NCBI RefSeq assembly: GCF_000002995.4
Contig: NW_025062477.1
Span: 5,056,649-5,120,648, forward strand
Source: Brugia malayi
Lineage: Eukaryota > Nematoda > Chromadorea > Rhabditida > Onchocercidae
Direction of reading: 5' to 3'
Length of the DNA: 64,000 nt
Shown: one piece after another, positions 23,967-37,300 of the stretch
Layout of the letters: every line of letters begins with the position of its first letter
Position numbering within the stretch: position 1 is the stretch's first letter
Program-made: the position numbers and the translations under genes
Notes under the pieces: model-generated
What the model was told of the DNA's origin: nothing
Database searches by the model: none
The model's input: the letters and a program-made list of their open reading frames with translations, nothing else

Positions 23967-26900
23967 TCATTCGAAACACTGCTCGAAAAAATGTTCATCA
24001 TCACCCCAATCTAGGTAAAACTCATCACGTACCAAATCAAATGTACCATCGGATGAAAACGTGAACAAATTATAGCTTCCATCGTCACAAATTGCAGCTA
24101 TAGCCTACAAAGTTGGCATATTTATTTCAAAGTTAAAAAATATCGAAATTAAGGCATCAATAACCAAACAGAACCGTTAGCACCAAATCCTTTAAGATTC
24201 TGATTTACGGCTATATTTCGAGCACAGTCCATCACTAGAAGCTAGAGATAACAAATGACCTGCTAAGCAAAAAATTGGATCAATTTATAAATTAAAACAT
24301 CCTAATGATGTTCAACTGAACAAAAAACAAAAAAACTTTCCATAACTTACATGGCTGCGCAAAACAAAACGATTTTTGGCATTCAGTTCAATACCATTCG
24401 ATTCATTACTATTTTTTAAGAAAGCTAATTCAGTAAGTGTAACATTTTGAGTAGCTTTCGATAATTTGAATTGTATCCGCGCTCGATCAGCATCTTCTGA
24501 TAAAAGACCAACTTGCTGCCATCTGTAAAAAAATTTTATCATTTTCACTTCTATTTTCTGAAATGTCCATGAAATTTTTTAAAAACTCTTTCGACATCAG
24601 TCCTTTCAAAACTCCTTCGAAGTTAGCTTTTTCATCATAACCTACAACTTACAGCTTGTTTTCTTTATATAACAATATAAAGTCCAAAAATTTAGAAAAC
24701 GTACAATGTTTTCTTGTTCGTCCATGTCGGATCATTATTTTTTACAGCGAAAATATGCACAGTATCTTTATCACTTGCAACCGCCAAAAAAGCAGAACAG
24801 GGTGAAAAACGTACGCTGAAAAGACCTTAAAAAATTATGTACGACGAAGATCATTTCCTTCCTTGCATTTCACACTGAATAACTTCTACAAATCTTTAAT
24901 TTTCACCTGCTTCCAGCTGTACAATCACATGTCATTTGATAGAAACACAATGTACCTTACACACGTTAAACTGACAAAGTTTCATTATACTGTGATGTAC
25001 GTTTATGGATATCAAATCACAGCAAAAATTTTTTGTGTTCATTTGACGAGTAGAACAAGAAGAGATTTCAACACCAAATAATTGGAATTTGCAAAGATAT
25101 TTCTATGTCATAATTTACAACTAAAACCATTCAAATAAATAAAGGATCTAGCATTAGGAACTGCTTAGCAAAAAAGTGTTATAATTCAAATAAAATAAGA
25201 TCTATCGAACTGCTTTAATAAAAGATCTATCATTAGGAACTGAACTCTTAACAAATAAATACCTTACATTTACTTTTTTCTTTCTTTTTTTTCAAATATA
25301 AAATTGATATACTAACCAATGTAAAGTAACAGGATCAGCGCCTCGCCTAAATTCACGCATTAATTCAGTAGTTTTCGTATCGAAAATTCGTATCACCGTT
25401 CCCTGAAATGTAGGGATGAAGTTCCGTAAGACGTAGAAAAGATTTTAACTGGACTGTAGAAATGATGAAGTTTTAACCAAAAAGTCACCGTCAGGATTAA
25501 GATCTAACTTTAATAAAAGCCTTAAAATCACGAATTAAATTGAAATCTCCTTTTCATCCATTCATTTTAATGAAGTAAATATGTCTTACTTTATTTGAAC
25601 CAGTAGCCAAAAGTGTAGCCGTACTATTTAGTGCCAGCTGCGCCACATCAGACTGATGAGCATTGATTAATGTTGGTGTCAAAGTTGCGTGTCTCGCGAC
25701 ATCACGTAAATTGATATACTTCAAAAAAGATAAAAAATTGAAAACAATATAAAAATTACAATTATGGAAAGGTAAGTTGATCCATAAGTTTCATTTGATC
25801 CGAACTACTGTCATTTATTATCACAAAAAAGAATAACTGACATCTTTTAACTATTTAATTTGGGATATTTTTTGTACCTTGAAATACAGCCATATATCCT
25901 CAAAATAAAATCCACAATTTCAACCATTGAATCGCTGCATTTAATAAATAGGTTAGAATGTTGATAGTTTGAAAGCATTCGTCAAAAAGTCAAAAAATAT
26001 TGTCCTTGTTTATTAGTGACTCCCTTACTTTAGGTGTTAAAACTATACTGTTTAGTCCTTCCACATTTAAAACGTCCAGGAAATTACAATCAAGGAAGAA
26101 AATCTGATAAACCTGGACACTGCCTATTTGATTTCCTGGATAAATGAGAAGCTCCATATTTGGATCATTGCTAAGTTCACATAACCCATGAATATTCGTC
26201 CCCGTTTCGATCGTCTTTATTAAATCTAGTTCTTGTGGAAAATTAAAAACATGAATTTGTTTCATTCCTACTAGAACCATTCTGCAACAGTTGGATAAAA
26301 ATATATAAACAACTAAAGCAGGATTACTTCTATTTTCAATTTTGCTGTCCAAGAAAAAAACGATAAGAAACTGCACGGACGATGGACTAGGGGATTGGAT
26401 ACTCAAAAATACAAACGAAAACTAATAATCAGTGCAGAGAAAATATCGCTGACCTCGTTTTTGACATCTGGAAGTTCAAAATAGGTGAGGTACTGGTATA
26501 CTCCATGTAAAAGTCATCCTTCCTTCTTTCATCATTCCAAACCATTACTGTAGTAAAAGAATCATTTGTACAACGACTAATCGTTCAAAAAATATGCATA
26601 AAATATTTGATTAAAAAAGTTTCCAAATATATCAAATTTCAATAAAATATCATTAAAAGAGTGTTCCAACTTTCATCACCTTACCGACATTTTCAGCATA
26701 TTTCGGGCAGAATCCACCACTGACCATTCCAAAAAAATTTGAGCAACCAAGAACTTTGCCAATTCTTAAACTTCCAACGATGCGTTTATCTGTAAACAAT
26801 AAGGATATTAAACAAAAGATTACGCTAAGCATTCCTGCTAGCTATTTTTGTTCCTGTTTTTCCGGTTGTTTTATTCTTATCGAAATGATTGAAGTTCCAG

Positions 26901-27281
26901 AAATCCACTGAAATCCTTTTTTCCTGAACAGAACCTAAATCAACGGAATAAATTAAATGGAATGCTATGGTGATTAACTTTTTCTAAAAATTCCTTTCAG
27001 AGCCTAATTTGTTCAATCGAATGCGTTTCATTTCATGGTCGAATAATTTCGATAATTAATCAGAACCACAACTTATTCCTGCTCTCTTTGTATTCATTAT
27101 TAATAATTAGTATTACTTAATTAGTACAGTCTGAATATTTGTGCATTTTCATAATGGAAAACTAACCTAACCGGATTAACTCGTGCAATGGACTGCATTG
27201 AAAGATACGAAATCCATCTTCTGTAGCTACGGCAAACATATTTTGCTCCGAATTTACAGAAATTCCATAGACCTTCTTCAT
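23967..27281 (-). CDS. WDR45: WIPI3/4-type beta-propeller autophagy protein (WDR45/EPG-6)
   Basis: PROPPIN family seven-bladed propellers bind PI3P and act in autophagosome formation; the C. elegans WIPI3/4 member is EPG-6. Ten minus-strand exons: 27167-27281, 26685-26789, 26454-26547, 26113-26281, 25590-25718, 25317-25402, 24705-24815, 24351-24522, 24170-24241 and 23967-24104. They give 396 residues in phase. The PROPPIN signature FRRG (in LMREFRRGADPVTLHC) is present; it is the phosphoinositide-binding loop. Other matches are IVGSLRIGKVLGCSNF, INAHQSDVAQLALN, VIRIFDTKT, RFSPCSAFLAVASDKDTVHI and an acidic end, YLDWGDDEHFF, close to that of WDR45 rather than WIPI1/2. TTTTTCAG lies one base before the ATG. 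Exon 9 needs a GTTTGG donor to stay in frame. Confidence 0.94.
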
Positions 27282-28798
27282 TCTGAAAAAAGAAATTATT
27301 ACCATTAACAATTTTAACTTTTGATTTGTGCTTACCATTGCCCATATCGTTAATGTAATTATTTACTAAATTACTTAGAGTCTTAACAGAAAAGTAATTG
27401 TAGTTTAAATCTAACTGACAAATTCCTATTTTTTTTTTTTTTTTCAGCTAACTGATAAGTTAATAAGATTAAATGATTCTTTCGGCTGGTTCTTTCGTGA
27501 TTTTTTTTTTCGCACTGACTATTACTTAGTTTAATTTTATTATCTTCACGGACATGATATCTTTCACATATTATCTAGTTTAGCATAGAAACGATAATGC
27601 AAAACATCAAATCTAACCTAAGAATTTCTCTTCATTATTTCTTTACAACATAACATTCAATCTTTTAACAATACAAAATAGAATAAATTTATTAAATATT
27701 TTAACTGAAGAAAATGAATTAAAGTATTTTGAAGAATAGAAAGATAGATGATACATATGATAAAGAAACGATTTTTATTAATGAAGCAATCAAATCTTAA
27801 CAACAACTTCCGTCGACTATTTACAGAAATATTCAAACTTTCAACAAAACAACAATTTTTTTTCTAATTTGCTAAATATTTTAGCTGAAAAAATTGAATT
27901 AAACAATTCTTGATGAAAAAAAATGAATGATACAAACAATGTGAAAACAATTTCTACCACTGGAACAATCATAATTCCTCCAACAAAAATCGATAACCCA
28001 GTGATTTTGTTTTGCATGATGAACCTACTTCATAGATCAACGGGACGCGTTTCAATTGACGTTGAAATGCAGGACCGCCCCATGCAATTGTGGTAATCGT
28101 TTTTGGCTTATGGTTGACGTACGTGGTAATGTCCCTTTGTTCCCAGTTTAGCTAGATTTCCCATTTCTTTTTCTTTTTTTTGTATATACTACTCGGTGAT
28201 ATGTAATATTTGTAAGTACGATGAATAAATTGAGTCTGTAACTTATGAGTATACCAATGAAAAGAATTTTAATTATTAATAACAGTCGGTGCTAATTAGC
28301 ACGTTAATTTGAATATGGCTGAGGTAAATGAGAACGTTAGCATTGTACACTATTACTTCTGAATGTGTAATTTATTGAATTGATTGTTTTTGCGCTAATT
28401 TCTATCACTGAATTTTTGAAATTAAATATGGTAGTTTTGTTGCATTATTATTTAATGGAGTTTATATTTATTTGTTTTATAATAATAAATTGAGCGATTT
28501 TATGGTGTTGTCTGACTAAATTAGACGTATTCTGTTTTATCTTGAATTTAAGAATATTTTTGATTTTTTTTTCTAAACGTTTAGTGCTCTGTGAAGTGTG
28601 AAAAACTTTTTTTTTTTTTTAAGCTCTCCTTCACATTTGTAAAGTTTGTTGGTTAATACGTTTCACATGTTTTACCTATTTAGCACACTGATTTAAAAAA
28701 AAAAAAAAAAGAAAGAAAAAAAAGAAAAACGCATACGTCACGTTCGTTTCGTACGGATTAGATTTATGTTTCTAAAACTTTTATAATTTTCTTCAAGG
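27282..28798. promoter_or_regulatory. Divergent promoter region, WDR45/BRD7-9
   Basis: About 1.5 kb between two divergent genes. Most is AT-rich. A GC-richer stretch at about 28040-28150 contains TGACGTTG and GACGTACGTGG cores and an imperfect inverted TTTCAA/TTGAAA pair, and may be a core promoter. Poly-A and poly-T tracts lie near 28605-28715. No exon was found. Confidence 0.3.
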
Positions 28799-31700
28799 AT
28801 GTCACGTAATATTGTTCGTAAATCGGATTATGGTGCTCCACCGGCTAGAATGTCAGCTGGAGCTCCTCCTAGCCTTCCAGTGCGGCGCGCTTCCAAAGGT
28901 TTCTTTGTAATTGTTGTCATAACAGGATCCACCACATAGCCTCTAGGCATATTACTGGATTCAACACTAGTTTTGCTTTCGTAGGATCCAAATCAATTAC
29001 CATGGCTTTTGTAAAAGATCCAAATTTATTTCCTATTCCTTAGATTACTATTTTTTCATTTCCAGGTGGTTTCAGAAATGTTACTAGTACAATTAGTCGT
29101 AAGCGACGATCGGAAGGTAATCTGGAAACGGAGGATTCGGATTCGGAACAAGCATCCACAGCCGATGACCAGGAAGAGAATGGAAGTGGTGATGATATAA
29201 AAAAGGAAGAAGAGCAAGAGGAGAAAATCAAGAAGACGCCCCGTAAAAAACGTCGATTTAGGTACATTTTTTTTCCACTTGGATAGTATATTTATTTATT
29301 TATTTTTAAATATTGCTTTGAAAAGTAATAAGTTGCAAGTTCTTGTAGATTAACTATTGTCTTCACTTGTAATCATATTAATCATTATTACCAGTAACAC
29401 TTCACTACTGTAATTATAGGTTAACGGATTCAATAGCAAAAAGCAAAAGACGTGCTGAACGAAGGGCACAATTAGCAGCCGAACGTAAAGAGCGTGAAGA
29501 ATCCAAACAGCAGCAGGAGGTAACTTTTTTATGACATAATATATTTCATTCAACTTCCACAGCAATAAAAAAAGCTGAAAAAGGGAGATGGGGTACAACA
29601 ACAATATTTAGACAATATTTAGAAGCAGAATTATAAGATAAATATATAGTTTCGACTTGAAACTTCGAATCTATTACCACCTTTACTTATAGTTTACCAC
29701 TAATTAAAATTTTCAAAAATTTATAATTTATCTTAAAAATTCATGGTTTTAGGACGAAGTTAATGATGAAGTGAAGGAACATTCATTGACACCGCCACCG
29801 CTTCCCAAAGCATCAACTGTTCTTACGTATTCACCCATGCAGCTTTTTTGCGACAGTTTGTTACGTAAGATGAAAGCCAAAGATCCCGATGAATATTTTG
29901 CATTCCCAGTGACACAGCAAGTTTTGAATTAAATCATATTTTCTTTTAATATAAAATTACTCTCAAGATGTCGAAATGATCTTATTCTATAAGGACTTAA
30001 ATGTTTCCGTAGTAAAACTTTTTTTGACTGCCGCTTGTGCAGTTTTTTCAAAATTTTAGAAATACTGCTACAAATTGAAAAACAATTTTTCCATACAGTA
30101 ATTTTAGCCTATTTGAGATAAATTTATTTATAATTTCGTATTAGAAGGCAAGCGCTTAAATTCAGGTCGATGGCACCAGATTATCATGAAATAATCAAGG
30201 AACCGATGGATTTTGCCACAATTCGACAGAAAATCGATCGGGATGATTATCCAGATATTACGACTTTTAAGAAGGATGCCGAATTAATTGTTCATAATGC
30301 AATGGATTATAATTCACCTGGGACTGTGTATTACATAGCAGCTCAAAAGATGGATCTAATTGTACAGTTTTATTTCTCAGAACCATATTTGCGCTATCTT
30401 TTTCATACCCTTCCGTTCAGCAAGGTAAATTTTTATATTTTTCGGTTATATTATTTTATTACTTTAAATACTCAGGCAGTTGAGCAGAAACTGTCTCACC
30501 TTGTTATTACAATATTTCCTATGGAATTTGAGTTATCAGTAACGATTGATTCGGATGCTTTATATTCTTATATTATCTCCGTATTGTTCGTGGCAGTATT
30601 TAAAGAAAAAAAAGAAAAAAATTCCGTTGTTAGCTATTCATTAGTGACAGTATTTTAAAACGAAGATAAGTGTTTGGAATTTTAGATAAGTTTTTGAAAA
30701 TTAGCAACGTAAAATGCATATTGATAGAGGTAGATACGGAAAAATTAGAAATATTAAAAGCCATAGGAAATGCGTGTCTCATTAATTAGAAATTTTTTGG
30801 TTTTAGGGTAGAATATTTCATTATGATTGTCCTATGGTTTTTGTATTTTGCGTTCATTCAGTTTTTAAATTTTTACCTTTACTATATATATGCTGTTCAG
30901 TAATGGTACTTCAATGTCAAACCTTTATTTCTAGGAGATCCCGCTGGAAAAGTTAGGTCTGACATTGAAAACCAAAGCGCGACCACTACCAAAAGCGGAT
31001 TACAAAACGGCAGTTGTTGATGATGCAACACCGTCAACTGTTTTGGAAGCAGTAGATCCATCTTTGAAACAAAAGTTATCCAGTCGTATTCCTGATCTTA
31101 GGATTTTTCCTACTGGTGATCAGGAGGACGGCATAGAACCAAAAAGTCACCTTGCATTTTTGGATAACAAAGATGGCGCTATTTGTTTGAATGTTATCAA
31201 TCCGAGTTCATCGGAGAAAAAAATTATCACTCTTGGAGATATTGTGGGTAAGCTAGAGGAAGGCACACCAGGACTTTGTGCTCCTCAAGAACACAAGTCA
31301 AACCATCAGGTTAGTCGCCTCATACTTCAAATATTAACATAATCGAGGATCTTTGTTACGACTGTTGTCGTGACAAGGATAATGATTGTATCATTCCCGT
31401 TTGTTCATCCCTTGCATCTATGTACAGTGCATAATTTCATTTTCGTTTCTACTGAATACTGAGACATAAAAATTTATATTATTAGATTCTCGTACCAATA
31501 CTTCAGAGTTTGATTTGAATACTTTTCATCGAGATGAACTGCTGAAAATGGATAATTAGATTAGCACTGGAAAAAATCAAGCTAGAGAAAAAATGAAGTT
31601 AGAGCAACTGATTGATTCTGTTGCTGCTGCAGTAAATTCACCTTTAGAACCATGATTTTATTTTATTCAATTTTTATGCCTTATTTTGCTTTCAAATTTC

Positions 31701-33306
31701 CCATTTATCATTCTAAAAATTTGTTTTTTATCAGTCATTTTATCACGTAGCATAAGCTCCTAATTAAGCATCAACTATGAAAAATGTTTCCAGATTCCGA
31801 TTTCCTATGTTTCATATGGACCATTCAGTTCTTTTGCACCTCAGTTTGATTCTACGTGGGCAACACTTTGCGAACGAGATTCGCGTTTACTGTTGGGCAC
31901 CTACGGAGATAGGTCAGCTTCTAATAAAGTTTTAAAATTTGGTGGAATAATTATGATTGCAGAGTTTTTTTTTTTTTTTTTTTTTTTGTATTTAATAAAT
32001 ATTACATGTGAAGAATTTATATTTTGTTTTTGTCATAAATATTTAAGTGTTGGAATAATGGTATGTTATTTATGTTTGCTTTTGATTTCACGTTTAGAGA
32101 GATTAGGATCATAACCTTTTTGAATAAATGCAAAAATTAGTAGTACTATCGATAGTTATATAAGTAATTTCAAAGTGAATTGTAGCAAACAAGTTGTATG
32201 AAATAATTTCAAGGTAAATTTTAGCAAAACTTTTAGAACTAATGTAACAAATGCCATATCCTTACGAGAAATGGTTGATAATTGCGGCGAGTATATGATC
32301 AAAGTTGTTGATGATTTGCTAGATACTTTGACAAACGGTGAACATCGCAGAACTATCAAAGCTTTGGAAACTGATGCGGACAAAAGCAGTGTAAGATAAC
32401 GTTTTTTTCGGCAAAATTAGTTAAGAAAAATACTCTTTGAAATTCTACTGCAAACTTAATTTATTTTTCATTTCATAACGTAGAATCGATAAGAAAAATT
32501 AGTGTGAAATGCTGAGAATTTTCTCTATTTTTAATATTAAACGATATCATAGGTTTCTCAGATGAAAAATGCAGTGGATAAAATTGATTTGAATAAATTG
32601 TTGAATGATGTTGAGTCACTCGAAAATATTGGGATTGATGTTTCATTCACCAGTGATATAAGGAAATTATACAAACTGCAAACGGTACAAGAAACTCGTC
32701 AGGTATTTTTTCATTTTGTGAGGTCTATTCATTTATTTTTATTGAAAAGTAATCATATTGTTCTTCCAAAAAATTTGTTTTTTTTTTTGAAAAATATATG
32801 TCTCTGTTTGAACATATGATCATGAGTGAAGTTTATTGGTTGCATGGCTCGTGATTAGTTTTTTTTATGTATGATTGTGATTATTTTTCAACTTGTTGTA
32901 TAATTATCAGTCGTCCAGTAAGAAGTGACTGATTGATTGGTACACTTCTTTCTTTACCATATTTCTCGAATTCCTTTGAAAATGGAATTGCACTTATTGA
33001 TTTTCCATCTTTCAGGCTACGTTGAATAAAACTGGTGTAATGATCAGTGATCTAGCGTTGCTACAAAAAAATCGACTTAATTCGGTCCCACCGACTACTC
33101 TAACTGAACAGCCGCCACCTAGCAGTCAAGAGCTTAACTTAGCCAACAAAGTGCAAGGAAAATTGCACAGCCAAATAGCGCAGTACGCCAAACCTGGAAA
33201 TGTTATCTCCCCACCTGTAATTCATAATGCTGTAGGCTTAAATGAAGAGGATATTGACTTGTTGAATGAATTTTTCACTGCCGCACCGCCAACCACTGTG
33301 GTGTAG
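28799..33306 (+). CDS. BRD9: Bromodomain protein BRD7/BRD9 (SWI/SNF subunit)
   Basis: BRD7/BRD9 proteins are accessory SWI/SNF (BAF/PBAF) subunits that read acetyl-lysine; the C. elegans member is SWSN-9. Ten exons: 28799-28898, 29066-29261, 29420-29519, 29753-29916, 30166-30424, 30935-31309, 31794-31912, 32225-32390, 32553-32702 and 33016-33306. They give 639 residues. The N terminus is basic with an acidic Ser patch. The bromodomain (about residues 165-270) has FAFPVTQSMAPDYHEIIKEP and the acetyl-lysine Asn at about 236, in NAMDYNSPGTVYY. The DUF3512 region then includes ISYVSYGPFSSFAPQFDSTW and LLGTYGD. Exons 4 and 5 join in frame only through a GC-AG intron (GCAAGT donor at 29917). The acceptor of exon 8 is duplicated upstream. 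BRD7 and BRD9 cannot be told apart here. Confidence 0.94.
32166..32230 (+). repeat. Duplicated 3' splice site segment
   Basis: Two copies of a segment of about 24 bases, 32166-32190 and 32205-32230, differ at about three positions. The second copy contains the acceptor used for BRD7/9 exon 8, the first an equivalent TGTAG acceptor 39 bases upstream. Confidence 0.75.
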
Positions 33307-34390
33307 TGATGGTTAGATCTCTATTATTTTCAAAGATTCCTGTTAGAATAGAATTAGCAAGTGGCAAGACTGAAGCTCTCTTTCTTGTCTCTTCGTTTTA
33401 TTTTGAATTTGGCACGGATTTCTGCACCATATTGGGAATGCCGATGTTTTTGAAAAATTGGGGAACGCAAAAGAAAATTTTTTTTTTTATATATTTTAAT
33501 ACTACATTAATCTAATAATTCATATCGTTCAGCGATAACTTCAGAACTTGTCATTGCTTTTGTGATATGCTTAAGTTCATGAGAGTATGTTTAAACGTAA
33601 TTCGATTTTGTTTGAGTTGAGCTATTGTATATGATCTCTATTATATTACATTTTATGAAATGTTGAATCGTATAAATTAAAAAATTAAAAAAGGATTATG
33701 TACTTCATTTTTACACTGCAACCGCACGCGTTACACAATTAAAGGACGTACTGATGGCAGTATACGCGATAGCAAATGCTCAATTCAATCTATAGTTCGT
33801 CTACATTCATTTATTTGATGCGTTTGTCCAAATATCAACAACCGTTCAGTCGCAGAGTTGCAGAGTGTTCTTTCAGTCTTACGAAATTGTTGAGGAAGGA
33901 CGACTTTTCTATGTAATTGCAAACGAGGCAGAAAAGCCGTAACTGAGGAACCAAAGATTACGACTTAATCTGTAGCGTTTGCGCTGCTCTTTAAATTGGC
34001 GTAAGAACCGCACGAAGTGGGCGTAACAATGTTTGTCTCCCATCTGACTCAATTTCTCTTTTGAATTGGCAGTTGGTTCTTAATTCTTGATCTTGATCTG
34101 TTTAAAGATTAATTGCATTTGAATGCTATAGCCATTTCCCACCAATACATTCATCTTTCATCACCATCCCCATAACACATGTTAGTTTTTTTGAATAGAT
34201 GTTTCAAATTTCGATGAATTTTTCAAAAACACATGAAAATATAAATTATTTTCACAGAATTCTTTTAACGATTCTATCACATCAATAATCAGAGAGGTCT
34301 AGATCTACACAAACATTCACATCAAAGATAATAGTTGTCAAAAGTTTCTCTAATATGTGGAAGTAAGCGTTTCGAATTGTGAAGTATAAC
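33307..34390. other. Convergent spacer with GC-richer island and small ORF
   Basis: Tail-to-tail spacer between BRD7/9 and the ABC transporter. The stretch at about 33720-34060 is clearly richer in GC than the surrounding AT-rich DNA. It holds a 44-codon minus-strand ORF (33909-34043) starting MGDKHCYAHFVRF, with basic RKRYRLSRN in the middle. A plus-strand open frame of nearly 50 codons without ATG (about 33796-33950), ending YVIANEAEKP, overlaps it. Neither is recognised. It could be a small gene, an RNA gene, a regulatory island or a relic. Confidence 0.35.
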
Positions 34391-37300
34391 TCAGTGTATT
34401 TTACTTGAGCTATGTCCAAGAAGTTGTCGATGCACTAAAGCTCGATAAATACCATCTTGTTCCAGCAAATCATCATGTCGGCCTTGCTAAAACAATTATG
34501 AAATGTGGATTTTTATAGATAATGGCTAAATCGCAATTTATGTATGTGACATGTCAATATTGATTAAAGTCCAGATGTGCCATTTATATTCCGAAATATT
34601 TTAAATAAGCCAAGATGATACTTATAGCATATTGGCTACTAAAAAAACAAGAAAATTCTATCTTTTCCGATCTAAAATTTGCATGAATTATAATATGACC
34701 CTGAACTAATTCAACTACTCTAGTTTTCTAACTGAGAATTAGAACTTCAAATCTTTTTAGAATTTTATATGCTAGTAGCAATTAAGCTATTATAGCTAAT
34801 TAGAAAATTTCAATTGAACGAACCTGCACCACTCGTCCTTTATTAATGACAATAATTTGATCAGCATTTTCAACTGTACTTAAACGATGTGCTATCACTA
34901 TAACTGTTTTATCCTTCGAACACTGCGCTATAGCATCTTGTATAACGTGTTCACTTTCTGCGTCTAAAGCTGAAGTTGCCTCATCTAATATAAGGATAGC
35001 AGGATGACGAACCAAAGCTCGTGCTATAGCTATACGTTGCTTTTGACCGCCTGAAATTTTGAATGCAACACAAAATATGAAAAACATTCCCTCCTTTCCT
35101 CTCTTTTTAATCTCAAAACTATTTTCCATTATTCTTTGAATTTAAAAATTTGTGCTAGACTTTAAAATTTGAAAAAAAAAATCTAAAAAAGTAAGGCACT
35201 TGAAGAGGTAATGAATGACTGTCAATAAAAGGAATGTTGACGGAAAAAAAAAGGAAATGGTCCTCTCCTGTAATTTTTATCTTGGATGTATCAGAAAAAC
35301 AATATCGTCACATTTCTTTACTACTGAATAACAGTGCATAAATTAGTACGTCACTATAACTGTTATGATAACTTCATCAAATTCTAGAAAATCCTATCAT
35401 GACACAATAATATTTTCAAATAAATCACCTGACAATTGAATACCCTTCTCACCACAGTTTGTATCATATTGCTTTTCCGTTTCCATGATGAAATTATGCG
35501 CATTAGCTATTTTAGCAGCATTTAATACATCTTCTTCGGTAGCCCAATCACATCCGTATACAATATTATCGCGTACCGTGCCTTCATATAATATTGGATC
35601 CTGAGCAACCAGAGCTATCTGAAACAATTTCTCGAATTTTATTGATCAACTTTCATTCATTGCTGTATTAAAAATACACAGTTTAAAAACCATTTAAAAA
35701 GTCTATCAAAAAATGAAAAACTGTTGCCACACTTGAATCATTTTTATTTTCAGCGAGAGAATCTGTCTAAAGCAAAACTGAAATAACAAATTTACTTTTT
35801 GATGAATATACTCATGATCATAATCTGCCACTGGATTTCCATCAATAAGTACGCAGCCTTTATCACATTCGTAAAAATGTTCAATCAAAGACACGATTGA
35901 TGACTTCCCACCACCACTTGGTCCAACCAAAGCAACAGTCTGACCTGGATGAACGGTGAAACTAACGTCCTATAATAATTTTTTTTTTCTATATCTTGAA
36001 TTTTAAACATAAATTCAGGAATGATGCGACGCATAATTTATTTTTCGAGTGGAATAAAATACAACTAAAAATACGAGTGGAATACATTCCTTCACAATCT
36101 GTCATCAAGTGTGAAAATATAAGTCATAACAAAAAATGGTGACATTATGATCATTTGTACCACAATTTTGAAATCATATGCCTTACCTCCATGAAAAATA
36201 TTTGAAATGTAAAAGAAAATGCCAGAAATTTTGACAAACCTGCAAAACAGGATTGTTTGGCCGGGAAGTGTATGTAAAAGATACGGAATCGAATTTAACT
36301 TCTCCGTTAACTGGTGTCTTTTTCGTTCCAACATGAAGAATTTTTGGTTTACGCATCATATATTCGAAAACTTTCCTTGATGCACCAACACTTTCCATCA
36401 GACCCGTAAATACATAACTGATGTTCTGGAAAATATCAACAGCAGATCTAACGTGATCAGCAGCAAATATATAACAGATATTAAAAGATCCATCACCATA
36501 TACAATACTAATGAGATGAAAATGAAGATTTTTCTATTTCCGATTAAGCATCAACTAAACCGTGCCGAAATGGTATAACCAGAAAAATTTGAAGATTAAA
36601 AAAATGAACTCTCTAAGAATGTTGATCTAACGGTCTTTTAAAATATAACCTACTAAACAGAAAATGTAATGTAGTAAATGAATGACTGGTTAGATCTTGT
36701 GTAGCTGCAAATATCAATTATATCAAATCAATTATTACTGGAAACCTACATAGAGATTCTCTCCAAGTTGCATTTGATATAATAAGAAAGATATCAAATT
36801 ATCAACTGTCATTTTTCCTGTAACAAAAGATAGTTATGCATTCGAGATGAAGTGAAGACAATGAATAAGGTACTGTGAGTTGTAAATGAAAGTAAACGCT
36901 AAGTTTTTATTTAAATTTTTTAGATTTTTATGCAATCATTATCAAAACTAAAATTTCAAATTTAATATTGAAATTGAAAAAATCACCTGATAAAACAAGA
37001 TGGCCACCATAAAAGAGCACAGCAATCAGGATAGCATTATCACAAAATTCGGTGGTCCACATATAACCCATATAAACAATTGCTTTTTTTTTATTTAAAT
37101 TCAACGTTTCATCCAAATGTTGCTGAAACTTCCTAGCTTCACGTTTTTCACAAGCGAATGATCGCACTGTTCGCATAGTACTAATCACTTGTTCTGCTAC
37201 ATGATTCGAAGTCGCTATTGTTCCTTGCGTTTTTTCCGTTAGCAGCTATAAAAAAGTGAGAAATGGTAATTAAGGAGAATGAGAGAATAGAAGAGTAAAT

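Noticed and set aside
30425..30658. Continuation of the bromodomain exon as a longer open frame
   Set aside because: A clear GTAAAT donor at 30425 is followed by an exon starting EIPLEKLGL that fits the family; the extension is hydrophobic intron translation.
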